Of a DNA stretch of 64,000 nt, positions 1 to 7,727 are shown one piece after another; position 1 is the stretch's first letter; every line of letters starts with the position of its first letter. The notes under the pieces were generated by a model. The model was not told the DNA's origin and searched no databases. It saw only the letters and a list, made by a program, of their open reading frames with translations. A program made the position numbers and the translations under genes. This stretch comes from Sphingomicrobium sp. XHP0239 (GTDB taxonomy: Bacteria > Pseudomonadota > Alphaproteobacteria > Sphingomonadales > Sphingomonadaceae), in the NCBI RefSeq assembly GCF_039555325.1, contig NZ_CP154608.1, positions 310,001-374,000 of the forward strand. Reading direction: 5' to 3'.

Positions 1-974
1 AGGACGCGATTGAGATGCTCGTGTCCCGTGACGAGGCCGAGCACACCGCCCAGTTGCGCGAGATTCCACTGAATCGCCTGGGGCTGGCGACCGAAGGCGT
101 AGAGCCCCCCGCCGTCGAAATAGGCGGCGGTAAAACCGTCGTTCCAATAAGGCGTGAAGCGCCACGGACCATAGTCGAAGCTCTCGCCCGTGATCGCGAT
201 ATTGTCGGAATTGAGGACGCCGTGGACGAAACCCGCGGCGAGATAGCTGGCGGCGAGCCGCGCGGTGGCGAGGCCGACGAGATCGAACAGCGCCGCGGCG
301 TCCTTCGCGGCGCTGCCGCTCGGTTCGACGCCGTAGAGATGCTCGAGGCAATAGGCGACGAGCGCGTTGACGGCATCGGTGTCGCCCTTGAAGGCGTAGC
401 GCTGGAAGGTGCCGATGCGGATGTGACCGTGCGACAGGCGGGTCAGAACGGCGGATCGGGTCGGCGAGGGTTCGTCGGAGCGCCACAATTCCTCGCCCGT
501 TTCGAACAACGCGAAGCTCTTGGAGGTATGCACGCCCAACGCCTCGAGCATCTCGGTGGCGAGGACTTCGCGATAGCCGCCCTTGAGCGTTAGCCGCCCG
601 TCGCCCTGACGGCTCCACGGCGTCCGACCCGACCCCTTGGTGCCCAGGTCGAGCAGGCGTCCACGTTCGTCGCGAAGCTGGGCGAACAGGAAGCCGCGCC
701 CATCGCCCAGATCGGGATTGTAGTGACGGAACTGGTGGCCGTGATACCGGAGTGCGAGCGGGCTGGCGAGATTGTCGGGTAGGGGCTCGAAGCGCGCGAA
801 ATGCGCTTCCCAGTGATCGCGGACGTAATGGCCGAGCCCGACGCGCCTGGCCCACCGATGATTGGCGAAGCGCAGCGTCTGCTCGGGGAACTCGGCGGCC
901 GATACTTCGTCATAGAATTCGTCGCCCAGTTCGAGGATCCTGGGGTCGGGCGTATAAGCGGGTGACGTGGCCAT
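1..974 (-). CDS. selO: SelO/YdiU family protein adenylyltransferase, C-terminal part cut by window edge
   Basis: The reverse strand reads open from an ATG at 974 to the window edge, giving the first 324 residues. SelO pseudokinases transfer AMP from ATP to Ser, Thr or Tyr of target proteins and are linked to redox stress. Visible family hallmarks are a GHQF motif near residues 79-82, a GTKGSGRTPWSRQGDGR block with the ATP-binding lysine near 113, and the HGVLNSDNIAI segment that replaces a normal kinase catalytic loop. Full-length members are about 470-500 residues, so roughly a third is missing beyond base 1. It is divergent from the hydrolase starting at 1018, leaving only 43 bp for both promoters. 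Family assignment is strong; substrates are unknown. Confidence 0.93.
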   Translation of the reverse strand, partial: MATSPAYTPDPRILELGDEFYDEVSAAEFPEQTLRFANHRWARRVGLGHYVRDHWEAHFARFEPLPDNLASPLALRYHGHQFRHYNPDLGDGRGFLFAQLRDERGRLLDLGTKGSGRTPWSRQGDGRLTLKGGYREVLATEMLEALGVHTSKSFALFETGEELWRSDEPSPTRSAVLTRLSHGHIRIGTFQRYAFKGDTDAVNALVAYCLEHLYGVEPSGSAAKDAAALFDLVGLATARLAASYLAAGFVHGVLNSDNIAITGESFDYGPWRFTPYWNDGFTAAYFDGGGLYAFGRQPQAIQWNLAQLGGVLGLVTGHEHLNRV

Positions 975-1017
975 GGCTTTGCGCGATAGACGGGGCGAGC
1001 CGAAGGGGAAAGCGTCA

Positions 1018-1899
1018 ATGGCCGGAGAAGGCCCTGCCTACAAGGACCGCTACTGGAACAGCCCCGAGGGGCTGAAACTGCATTATCGCGACTATGACGG
1101 GCCGCTGGACGGGCCGCCCTTGCTGTGCCTGCCGGGCCTGACCCGCAACGCGCGCGATTTCGAACCCGTGGCGGCGGCGTTCGCGCCCAAGCATCGCGTC
1201 ATCGCGGTCGATTTTCGCGGTCGCGGGTTGAGCGATCCCGATCCCGATCCCTCGCGCTACGAACCGCGGACCTACGTCGCCGACGTTCTCAAACTGCTCG
1301 ACCAGTTGGGCATCGCCGACGCGATCTTTGTTGGTACTTCACTGGGCGGCATCGTGACCATGCTGCTGGCCTCGATCGAACCCGAACGGATCGCGGCGGC
1401 GCTCCTCAACGACATCGGTCCCCAGCTGGAGACCGCGGGTCTCGACCGGATCAAGGATTACGTCTCGCGCGGGGTGCAGGCACCCAGTTTCGAGGATGCG
1501 GCGGCAGCCTATTCGAGCGGCATGGCCGACGTCTATCCGCGGTGGGACAAGGCCCAATGGGAAGTGTTCGCGCGGCGGGTGCTGCACGAAAAGGACGGCG
1601 CAGTGCGCTCCAACTACGATCTCGCCATCGGCCGGAATGTGGTCGCGGGCGAAGATTCGGCGCCGATGGATGCCTGGCATTTGCTCGAAGGGTTGAAGGA
1701 CACGCCCGTCACCATCCTGCGCGGCGAACATAGCGACCTGTTCTCGACCGGCGTCGCGAAACGGATGATCGAGGAATTGCCGCGCGCCGAGCTGGTGACG
1801 GTACCCGACGTGGGTCACGCGCCTTCCTTCGACGAGCCCGAATCGATCGCGGCGCTGGCCGCTTTGATCGAACGGGTGCCCGACTGGAACGACGGCTAA
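1018..1899 (+). CDS. alpha/beta-fold hydrolase
   Basis: A 293-residue alpha/beta hydrolase. The nucleophile elbow GTSLGG puts the serine at about residue 108; the likely acid is the Asp in GEHSDLF and the base is the His in DVGHAPSFDE. The fold covers esterases, lactonases and C-C hydrolases, so the substrate cannot be told. I chose the ATG at 1018 because a purine-rich AAGGGGAAA lies just upstream and because an in-frame start at 967 would overlap the divergent selo start. The stop codon shares four bases with the stop of the convergent SCO1-like gene. Nothing nearby narrows the function. Confidence 0.88.
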   Translation: MAGEGPAYKDRYWNSPEGLKLHYRDYDGPLDGPPLLCLPGLTRNARDFEPVAAAFAPKHRVIAVDFRGRGLSDPDPDPSRYEPRTYVADVLKLLDQLGIADAIFVGTSLGGIVTMLLASIEPERIAAALLNDIGPQLETAGLDRIKDYVSRGVQAPSFEDAAAAYSSGMADVYPRWDKAQWEVFARRVLHEKDGAVRSNYDLAIGRNVVAGEDSAPMDAWHLLEGLKDTPVTILRGEHSDLFSTGVAKRMIEELPRAELVTVPDVGHAPSFDEPESIAALAALIERVPDWNDG

Positions 1900-2498
1900 G
1901 CGGCGATCCGTTCGAGTTTCTGGCGGGCGACTTCGCGAGGTTCCTCGGGGCTGATCGTCGAGACGAACTCGCCGTTGCGGTCCATCAGGAAGACGTTGGC
2001 CGTATGGTCGACCCCGTAGGTCTCGGGGTCTTCGCTGTCGCGGCGCGCGACGATCCCGAACTGCTCCATCGCCGCTTCGACCTGTCCCTCGGTTCCCGTC
2101 AGCCCGATGATCGGACTGTCGAACAGGTCGGCGTAGCGCCCGACTTCCTTGGGGCCGTCACGGTTCGGATCGACCGAGATGAACACGATCTCGAAAGCGT
2201 CGTCGCCGCCCAGGTCCTCTCGAAGGCGGACGAGATCCGACAGGGTGGTCGGACAGATATCGGGGCAGTTGGTGAACCCGAAGAAGACGGCGTGCGGACG
2301 TCCGGCCAGCCGCGTGCTGGAAAAGGGTCGACCCTCGCCATCGACCAGCTCAAAAGGCCCGCCGAAGGTGACGTTCGAATTGGGATCGGGGCGGGTTTCC
2401 ATCATCGGTCCCGGCTCGGGCCGGTTGGAGTTGAGATAGAGAAAACCCACCGCCGCGAACGCGACCAGCACCCACAGGACAATCCGTACCCGTTTCAT
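1896..2498 (-). CDS. SCO1/SenC family copper chaperone for cytochrome c oxidase
   Basis: A 200-residue protein with one N-terminal membrane anchor (about residues 5-22) and a periplasmic thioredoxin-like domain. The copper ligands are visible as CPDIC (Cys78 and Cys82) plus a distal His in the GVDHTANVF segment. SCO proteins deliver copper to, or reduce, the CuA site of cytochrome oxidase subunit II. The gene starts inside the stop codon of the PCuAC gene (ATGA overlap at 2496-2500 on the reverse strand), so the two are translationally coupled. PCuAC proteins load copper in the same assembly pathway, which supports the call. Start and family are both secure. Confidence 0.95.
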   Translation of the reverse strand: MKRVRIVLWVLVAFAAVGFLYLNSNRPEPGPMMETRPDPNSNVTFGGPFELVDGEGRPFSSTRLAGRPHAVFFGFTNCPDICPTTLSDLVRLREDLGGDDAFEIVFISVDPNRDGPKEVGRYADLFDSPIIGLTGTEGQVEAAMEQFGIVARRDSEDPETYGVDHTANVFLMDRNGEFVSTISPEEPREVARQKLERIAA

Positions 2499-2953
2499 CA
2501 GCGCGCTCCGGCCTCCACCACTTCGACCGTGACGGTGCGATCGTCCCCGGTCTCGAAATCGAGCAGGAGATCGAAGCGATCGCCCGCCTCCAACGGCGCG
2601 GACAGGCCCATGATCATCACATGGTCGCCCTGCGGTTCCAACCGTGCGCTCGAACCCGCCTGAACCCCGAGCCCGCCGACGATCGGCCGCATCGAGGCGA
2701 CGCCGTCTTCGATGACGGTGCGGTGGAGGCTCGCCATGCCGATATCGGTGGAGGCGGCGAGCAGGCGCACGTCTTCGTCGCTGTCGTTGACGATCGTGAA
2801 ATAGGCCGCGGCGCCCGTCTGTCCCGGCGCGGTGGCACGGGCCCAGGCGTCGTCGATCCGGACCGTATCGCCCCCGTCGTCGGCGGGAGGGGCGCAGGAA
2901 GCAATCAGCAAGGCGAGGGGCAGGGCCACGAAATGGCGAAGATGGCTGTTCAT
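2498..2953 (-). CDS. PCu(A)C family periplasmic copper chaperone lipoprotein
   Basis: A 151-residue protein with a lipoprotein signal ending at Cys20 (LIASC). The copper-binding signature is complete: Met73, His77, Met88, and the HVMIM segment with His111, Met113 and Met115. PCuAC proteins bind Cu(I) in the periplasm and hand it to SCO1 and the CuA centre of cytochrome oxidase. A longer reading frame begins at 3061, but its first 36 residues are unlike any export signal, while the ATG at 2953 gives a clean lipobox. It is the first gene of a two-gene unit with the SCO1-like gene downstream. Confidence 0.93.
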   Translation of the reverse strand: MNSHLRHFVALPLALLIASCAPPADDGGDTVRIDDAWARATAPGQTGAAAYFTIVNDSDEDVRLLAASTDIGMASLHRTVIEDGVASMRPIVGGLGVQAGSSARLEPQGDHVMIMGLSAPLEAGDRFDLLLDFETGDDRTVTVEVVEAGAR

Positions 2954-3028
2954 GCGGCGCGCCCTAGCAGCCTCGATCGCCCCTGACCAAGAGGCTTTCG
3001 GCCACCCCTGCACCATCAATTTTGCCGA

Positions 3029-3057
3029 ATTCGCACCGATCCGGACCTGGCTGTCAA
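3029..3057 (-). promoter_or_regulatory. candidate promoter for the PCuAC-SCO1 operon
   Basis: On the reverse strand a perfect TTGACA (3057-3052) is followed after 17 bp by GCGAAT (3034-3029), which matches only three positions of the -10 consensus. It would give a leader of about 70 nt before the lipoprotein start. The same interval must also serve the forward diguanylate cyclase gene. Weak -10, so low confidence. Confidence 0.33.
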
Positions 3058-3144
3058 ACATCCGTTTATCTTTTCGCCCTATCGTCGCTCGCGCGCATGC
3101 CTGGCTTGATCCCCTCTCCCACGATTCACGGAGCCGACCGCGAG

Positions 3145-4284
3145 ATGCGGCGGGCGACGATCATTCGCGCGCAAAGCTCGACCCCGGTCAACTTCGTGGC
3201 GCTGCTGCTGGCCTGCTCGTTCATGTGGGTGGTCGACTATTGGCCGATGCTCGCGATCGCGCTCGGCCTGCGGGTAGTTTCCATCGTCCTCGTGCATCAG
3301 CGAAGCGTCCGATTGCTTCGCGCGCTCGATGGAAACGAGGACGCCGAGGCGGAGCTTCGCGACTGGTCGAACGTGATGGTCATCGCGGGAATGAGCTGGT
3401 CGCTGCTGCTGTGGTGCATCCCGGCAGGCGAGATGGGGACGTTGCCCGCGCAGGGGCTGTTCGCCATTCTCCTGTTCGGGGTCGCATCGATCATCAACAC
3501 GATCGTGGTCGAACGGCGCGCTCTCTTGTCCTTCGCGGGATCGTTTGGCGTCAGCGCGCTCGCCTACTTCATCGCGGTGATACCGGTGGTCGGCAGCCTT
3601 CCGCTGCTGACGGCCATCCTCGGCGCCGGGGTTGTCGCGATCTTCGCGGTGCACGTCTATCGGCAGCAGATGCACATCAGCACCGTGTTCGCCGACAACG
3701 AGATGCTTGCCCATTCGCTGCAACAGGCCAATGTCGAACTGTCGGACGCGCTCGCGATCGCGGATCGGCTCGCGCACTACGACCAGCTCACGGGGCTTCG
3801 CAATCGCCGCTGCTTCGAACAGGAAGCGCGCCGGATCCAGCGTGGCCGCCAGTGCGGCGACCGCTATCACCTGCTCCTGCTCGACATCGACCGGTTCAAG
3901 GCGATCAACGACCGGTTCGGCCATGCCTTCGGCGACCGCGTCCTCCACCATGTGGGAACCGCGCTCGAGGAACTGGGTGAGCGCACGGGCGACCTCTTGC
4001 CCGCGCGCCTGGGGGGCGAGGAATTCGCGATCATTCTCGGTGGGCAGCGCGAGGAGGACGTGCGCACGCTGGTGCGCGAGATTCGCCAACGGATCGCGGG
4101 TGCGTCGCCCGCACTCGGCGAGGCGCACGTCGATCTGACCGTCTCGATCGGAGTGACCTGCTGGCGTGAGGACGAGACCGTCCATACCGCGATGCTGCGC
4201 GCCGACCGGATGCTCTACGCCTCCAAGGATGCGGGCCGCGACCAGGCGAGCTTCGATTTCGGCGGGGGCCGCCGGGTCGCCTAG
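3145..4284 (+). CDS. membrane diguanylate cyclase (GGDEF domain)
   Basis: A 379-residue protein with five or six hydrophobic helices in the first 170 residues, a short linker helix, and a C-terminal GGDEF domain whose active site reads RLGGEEF (GGEEF at residues 290-294). It should make cyclic di-GMP from two GTP at the inner membrane. The metal-binding LLDIDRFKAIND segment is intact. An RTGD sequence precedes the active site but is six rather than five residues away, so the usual inhibitory site may be out of register. Earlier starts at 3022 and 3097 exist; 3145 is chosen for its better upstream GGAG and start of the membrane region. Its stop shares CTAG with the convergent phoD gene. Confidence 0.9.
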   Translation: MRRATIIRAQSSTPVNFVALLLACSFMWVVDYWPMLAIALGLRVVSIVLVHQRSVRLLRALDGNEDAEAELRDWSNVMVIAGMSWSLLLWCIPAGEMGTLPAQGLFAILLFGVASIINTIVVERRALLSFAGSFGVSALAYFIAVIPVVGSLPLLTAILGAGVVAIFAVHVYRQQMHISTVFADNEMLAHSLQQANVELSDALAIADRLAHYDQLTGLRNRRCFEQEARRIQRGRQCGDRYHLLLLDIDRFKAINDRFGHAFGDRVLHHVGTALEELGERTGDLLPARLGGEEFAIILGGQREEDVRTLVREIRQRIAGASPALGEAHVDLTVSIGVTCWREDETVHTAMLRADRMLYASKDAGRDQASFDFGGGRRVA

Positions 4285-5876
4285 GCGCGCTGGATCCCGG
4301 GACGCCCCGGCGCGACGGCGAAGCTGGCCGCGGTCCGGACCGGCGCCCCGCGCGTGGTGACTTGGTCGACCACCCGATGGTGCGTGGTCCACTGGTCGCG
4401 GGTGACTTCGCACATGCCATAGCCGCGCTGATAGTTGTTGAAGACGAGCTGCGGATTGGCGGCCTGGATTTCGACCATGTCGGGCCGCTGCACCATGCCG
4501 TCGCCACCCGAGGAGATCGACGTGGTCACGAATTCGGTGGCGATGGGCCCACCGTCGCGCTGCGTTCCGTCGGCGTAGAGATTGCCGGCATAGTGCTGAT
4601 GCTCGTCGCCGGTCAGGACGATGGTACTGTCCAGCCCGCGTTCGGCCAGCGCGTCGAGGAAGGCGCGGCGAGGGACGCGATAGCCGGCCCAGCTGTCGGC
4701 GTTGACCTGAAGCCCCGGTTCGTCCGGTGCCCGGTCGAGATCCATCATCATCACCTGCTGCGCGGCGACCTGCCACGTCGCGTCCGACCGGCTCATATTG
4801 TCGAGCAACCAGTCGAGCTGCGCCCGACCGAGCACGTCGGCATCGGGGCGGTTGATCTCGTCGCAGCCGGAGGGATAGCGATCGCCGCACGGCTGGTCGG
4901 AGCGGAATTGGCGCGTGTCGAGCAGGTTCACGTCGGCCAGATCGCCCCACGGCATCCGGCGATAGATCTGCATCGCCGGTCCCACCGGAAGCGATGCGGC
5001 CCGCAGCGGCATGTTCTCGTAATAGGCCTGCATCGCCATCTGCTGTCGCAGCTTGAAGATGGCGGCGGGGGTGCCGTCCTGGTCCTCGTGCCCGACCCAA
5101 TTGTTGTCGATCTCGTGATCGTCCCACACGCTCACCCACGGCGCGGCGGCGTGTGCTGCCTGCAGGTCGGCGTCCATCTTCGCCTCGGCGTAGCGGCGGC
5201 GATAGTCGGCGATTGTGTAGATCTCGCTGCCGTTCGACATGCGGATATTCTCGACCGGACCGTCGGGACCGTTCCAGATCCGTCGCCCGCGATACTCGTA
5301 GATATAGTCGCCATAGCAATAGACGAAGTCGGGATTCTCCGCGGCGAGGTGGCGGTAGGCGGTGTAATAGCCCTGCTCGTAGGCCTGACAGCCCGCCACC
5401 GCGAACCGCAGCCGGTCGACCGAGGCGCCGATCGCGGGCGTAGTGCGCGCACGCCCCGTCAGACTGCGCTCGCTTCCCGCCTGGAAGCGGTAGAAATAAT
5501 CGCGGTCCGCCGGCAGACCGGCCAACTCGACATGCACGCTATGCCCCAGTTCGGGGCGCGCGATCGCGGTCCCCTCGGCGACCATTTCGCGAAAGCCGCG
5601 ATCGGCGGCGACCTGATAGCCGACTTCGACCGCTTCCATCGGCATCCCGTAATTGCGCGCGAACGGATCGGGCGCGAGGCGGGTCCAGATGACGAAGCCG
5701 TCGGGTGCCGGATCGCCCGACGCGATGCCCAACTGAAACGGATAGTCGGCGAAGGTCGGATGCGCGATCAATCGCGTCGGCGCGCCCATCGCAAGGCCGA
5801 AGAAGGCCGCGCCTCCGAACATCTTGAGCGCGTGACGGCGGGACAGGTCGAGGCGGCGGTTACGGGTGTCGGTCAT
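4281..5876 (-). CDS. phoD: PhoD-like alkaline phosphatase/phosphodiesterase, Tat-exported
   Basis: A 531-residue protein with an N-terminal twin-arginine signal (SRRHALKMFGGAAFFGLAMG, residues 13-32), so it is exported folded. It has the PhoD N-terminal domain and the metallophosphatase domain, with conserved blocks VAGCQAYEQGYYTAYRHLA, YGDYIYEY, WDDHEIDNNW and LTGDEHQHY providing the iron/calcium ligands. PhoD enzymes hydrolyse phosphomonoesters and phosphodiesters to release phosphate. No Pho box is obvious upstream, and the 71 bp before the start is short. The gene lies in the same direction as the Fpg-like gene behind it. The biochemical call is good; the exact substrate is open. Confidence 0.93.
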   Translation of the reverse strand: MTDTRNRRLDLSRRHALKMFGGAAFFGLAMGAPTRLIAHPTFADYPFQLGIASGDPAPDGFVIWTRLAPDPFARNYGMPMEAVEVGYQVAADRGFREMVAEGTAIARPELGHSVHVELAGLPADRDYFYRFQAGSERSLTGRARTTPAIGASVDRLRFAVAGCQAYEQGYYTAYRHLAAENPDFVYCYGDYIYEYRGRRIWNGPDGPVENIRMSNGSEIYTIADYRRRYAEAKMDADLQAAHAAAPWVSVWDDHEIDNNWVGHEDQDGTPAAIFKLRQQMAMQAYYENMPLRAASLPVGPAMQIYRRMPWGDLADVNLLDTRQFRSDQPCGDRYPSGCDEINRPDADVLGRAQLDWLLDNMSRSDATWQVAAQQVMMMDLDRAPDEPGLQVNADSWAGYRVPRRAFLDALAERGLDSTIVLTGDEHQHYAGNLYADGTQRDGGPIATEFVTTSISSGGDGMVQRPDMVEIQAANPQLVFNNYQRGYGMCEVTRDQWTTHHRVVDQVTTRGAPVRTAASFAVAPGRPGIQRA

Positions 5877-5947
5877 TTTGGGGGGCCTATCGCGAAAATC
5901 GAAATCGGGACAGGCCTATCGCCGCTCGATGACGAAAATGCGACGGC

Positions 5948-6736
5948 CTATTTCGACTGGTGCGTATCGCAGAAATAGGCGGAGCGCCCGCCGACCTTTT
6001 CCTTCACGATCGTCCCGTCGCAGCGACGGCAGTCCACGTCCTTCTTGCAATGCCGGATCAGCCAGTCGTCGGGCAGTCTGGAATAGGTCGCATCGGTCTC
6101 GCACACGCCCGTCAGTGCGCTGCGCATCGTGGCGTAAAGGTCGCCGAGCTGCTTTTCCGAAAGGCTCGAAGCCTTGGTCGACGGATGGATGCCCGTCTGG
6201 AACAGCGTTTCGTCCGACCAGAGATTGCCGACGCCCGCCAGCTTGCGCTGAGCCAGCAGCGCGCCCTTGATGGTGCCGTTGGTCGAACCGATCACGTCGC
6301 GAAAGGCATCCTCGCCGATCTCGAGCGCATCGGGACCGAAGCCGATTTCCTCGATATGCGCGGCGGGGTCGTCGATCACCCGCACCCAGCCCAGTTTGCG
6401 CGGACAGCGGAAGGCAAGGCGGCGGTCGCCCTCGAATCGGATCAGCAACTTGGTATAGTCGGGCGTTTCCTCCTCCCCCTCGTCGAAGGGCAGCAGCTTT
6501 CCCGTCATGCCGAGGTGGACCCCGATCCACGGCCCGGTCTTCGAACCCGCGAAGATCAGCTTCCCGTGACGCCGCGTTTCGGTGAACTGATGGCCGACCA
6601 GCCGTCCCCGCTCGTTGTCGCCGGGAAGTTCGATATAAGTCGTGTCGTCGCCCAGCTCGACGGCTTCGATCGTGCGGTGGAGACAATGGTCCGCGATGCG
6701 GCGTCGATTGCTCTCGGCTTCGGGAAGTTCGGGCAT
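5948..6736 (-). CDS. Fpg/Nei family DNA glycosylase (formamidopyrimidine-DNA glycosylase-like)
   Basis: A 262-residue base-excision repair glycosylase/AP lyase. It starts PELPEAE after the initiator Met, with the catalytic Pro and Glu exposed once Met is removed; a conserved lysine follows in RRHGKLIF, and the helix-two-turn-helix contains GVGNLWSDE. The C-terminal zinc finger reads C-x2-C, then FCDTH, so the fourth ligand is His rather than the Cys of classical MutM. Such variants are usually named Fpg/Nei family rather than MutM. A longer frame upstream runs through tRNA-Cys and is rejected; the ATG at 6736 begins the conserved N-terminus exactly. Confidence 0.92.
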   Translation of the reverse strand: MPELPEAESNRRRIADHCLHRTIEAVELGDDTTYIELPGDNERGRLVGHQFTETRRHGKLIFAGSKTGPWIGVHLGMTGKLLPFDEGEEETPDYTKLLIRFEGDRRLAFRCPRKLGWVRVIDDPAAHIEEIGFGPDALEIGEDAFRDVIGSTNGTIKGALLAQRKLAGVGNLWSDETLFQTGIHPSTKASSLSEKQLGDLYATMRSALTGVCETDATYSRLPDDWLIRHCKKDVDCRRCDGTIVKEKVGGRSAYFCDTHQSK

Positions 6737-6805
6737 GGGATGCGAACGGCGCGTCGCGCCTTGCCGTTCCCGCGTGGGGAAAATGCCGTTCCCGCAAGGG
6801 GAAAA

Positions 6806-6879
6806 TGGAGGTCCGAGCCGGAATCGAACCGGCGTACACGGATTTGCAGTCCGCTGCGTCACCACTCCGCCATCGGACC
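6806..6879 (-). tRNA. tRNA-Cys (GCA anticodon)
   Basis: The reverse strand folds as a full cloverleaf: acceptor GGTCCGA/TCGGACC, a D arm, an anticodon loop with GCA, and a T arm with GGTTCGATTCC. The CCA end is encoded in the DNA (6806-6808). It lies between the Fpg-like gene and the Pcm-like gene. Confidence 0.97.
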
Positions 6880-6900
6880 ATCCAATGCGGTGAAGGCGCC

Positions 6901-6929
6901 AATTGCCCGACGCCCCCCACGCCTGTCAA
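6901..6929 (-). promoter_or_regulatory. candidate promoter for tRNA-Cys
   Basis: A perfect TTGACA sits at 6929-6924 on the reverse strand, followed after 17 bp by GCAATT (6906-6901). The likely transcription start is about 15-20 bp ahead of the mature tRNA end at 6879. The -10 match is weak. Confidence 0.42.
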
Positions 6930-7036
6930 CGCAAATGGTCGGTCCGCTTTCGACGAATGGCGGGCCGCAGCGCTTGGCGATGCGCGTCTGAGCGGTTAAG
7001 GACGGGAAAGATCAACTGTATTAGGACGACGACACA

Positions 7037-7708
7037 GTGAGCCAGGCCGACCTTCTCGACGGAATCGATGCGCAGGACGCGCGCACCGACACGCGCGCTG
7101 CGCGCCGCGCGATGATCGACAGCCAGCTTCGGCCCAACGACGTCAACGACAAGGTCCTCCTCGCTGCGGTCGAGCGAATCGCGCGCGAGGATTATCTGCC
7201 CGCCGATCGCCGCGCCGTCGCCTATCGCGATCGCGCCATTCCGCTGGGCGATGGCCGCTTCGCCCCCGCGCCGACCGTGCTGTTCAAGCTGATCGACCGG
7301 GCGCAGGTCCGCGAAGGCGAGCGGGCGATGGTCGTCGGTCCCAATGCCGATTATGCCGCGGCGGTGCTCGCCGATCTTGGGCTCACCGTCATCGCGCTCG
7401 ACACCGTCGCCTCGACCGGGCCCGCGCACGATCGTGTGGAGACCAGCAAGGGCGCGCTCGAACGCGGCTACGGTGCCGACGACAGTTTCGACCTTATTCT
7501 CGTGACCGGCGCGATCGAGCAGGTATCCGACGCCCTGATCGCGCAGCTGAAAGCCGATGGTCGCATCGCCGCCCCGGTGATCGAGGGCGGAGTCAGCCGT
7601 CTCGCGATCGGGCGCAAGGTCGGCGAGCAGATCAGCTTTCGCAGCTTCGCCGATGCGCAGGTCGCGCGCCTCGCCGCATTCGATGCGCCGCAGCGGTTCA
7701 CCTTCTAG
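7037..7708 (+). CDS. Pcm-like (protein-L-isoaspartate O-methyltransferase family) protein with degenerate SAM motif
   Basis: A 223-residue protein with a GTG start. The N-terminal half keeps family features: AARRAMIDSQLRPNDVND, then VERIAREDYLPADRR and a PLGDGRFAPAPTV block that corresponds to the substrate region of Pcm enzymes. The SAM-binding motif I, normally like VLEIGTGSGY, reads MVVGPNADYAAAVLADLG here and lacks the glycine pattern. It may therefore not methylate anything. It lies 19 nt ahead of the TolC gene and is probably cotranscribed with it, which hints at an envelope-related or accessory role. The family link is good; activity is doubtful. Confidence 0.8.
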   Translation: MSQADLLDGIDAQDARTDTRAARRAMIDSQLRPNDVNDKVLLAAVERIAREDYLPADRRAVAYRDRAIPLGDGRFAPAPTVLFKLIDRAQVREGERAMVVGPNADYAAAVLADLGLTVIALDTVASTGPAHDRVETSKGALERGYGADDSFDLILVTGAIEQVSDALIAQLKADGRIAAPVIEGGVSRLAIGRKVGEQISFRSFADAQVARLAAFDAPQRFTF

Positions 7709-7727
7709 AGTTCGCAAAGGGGAGGGG

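Noticed and set aside
3079..5319. 746-codon reverse frame over the diguanylate cyclase and phoD
   Set aside because: It covers two well-supported genes and has an Arg/Pro-rich, motif-free translation.
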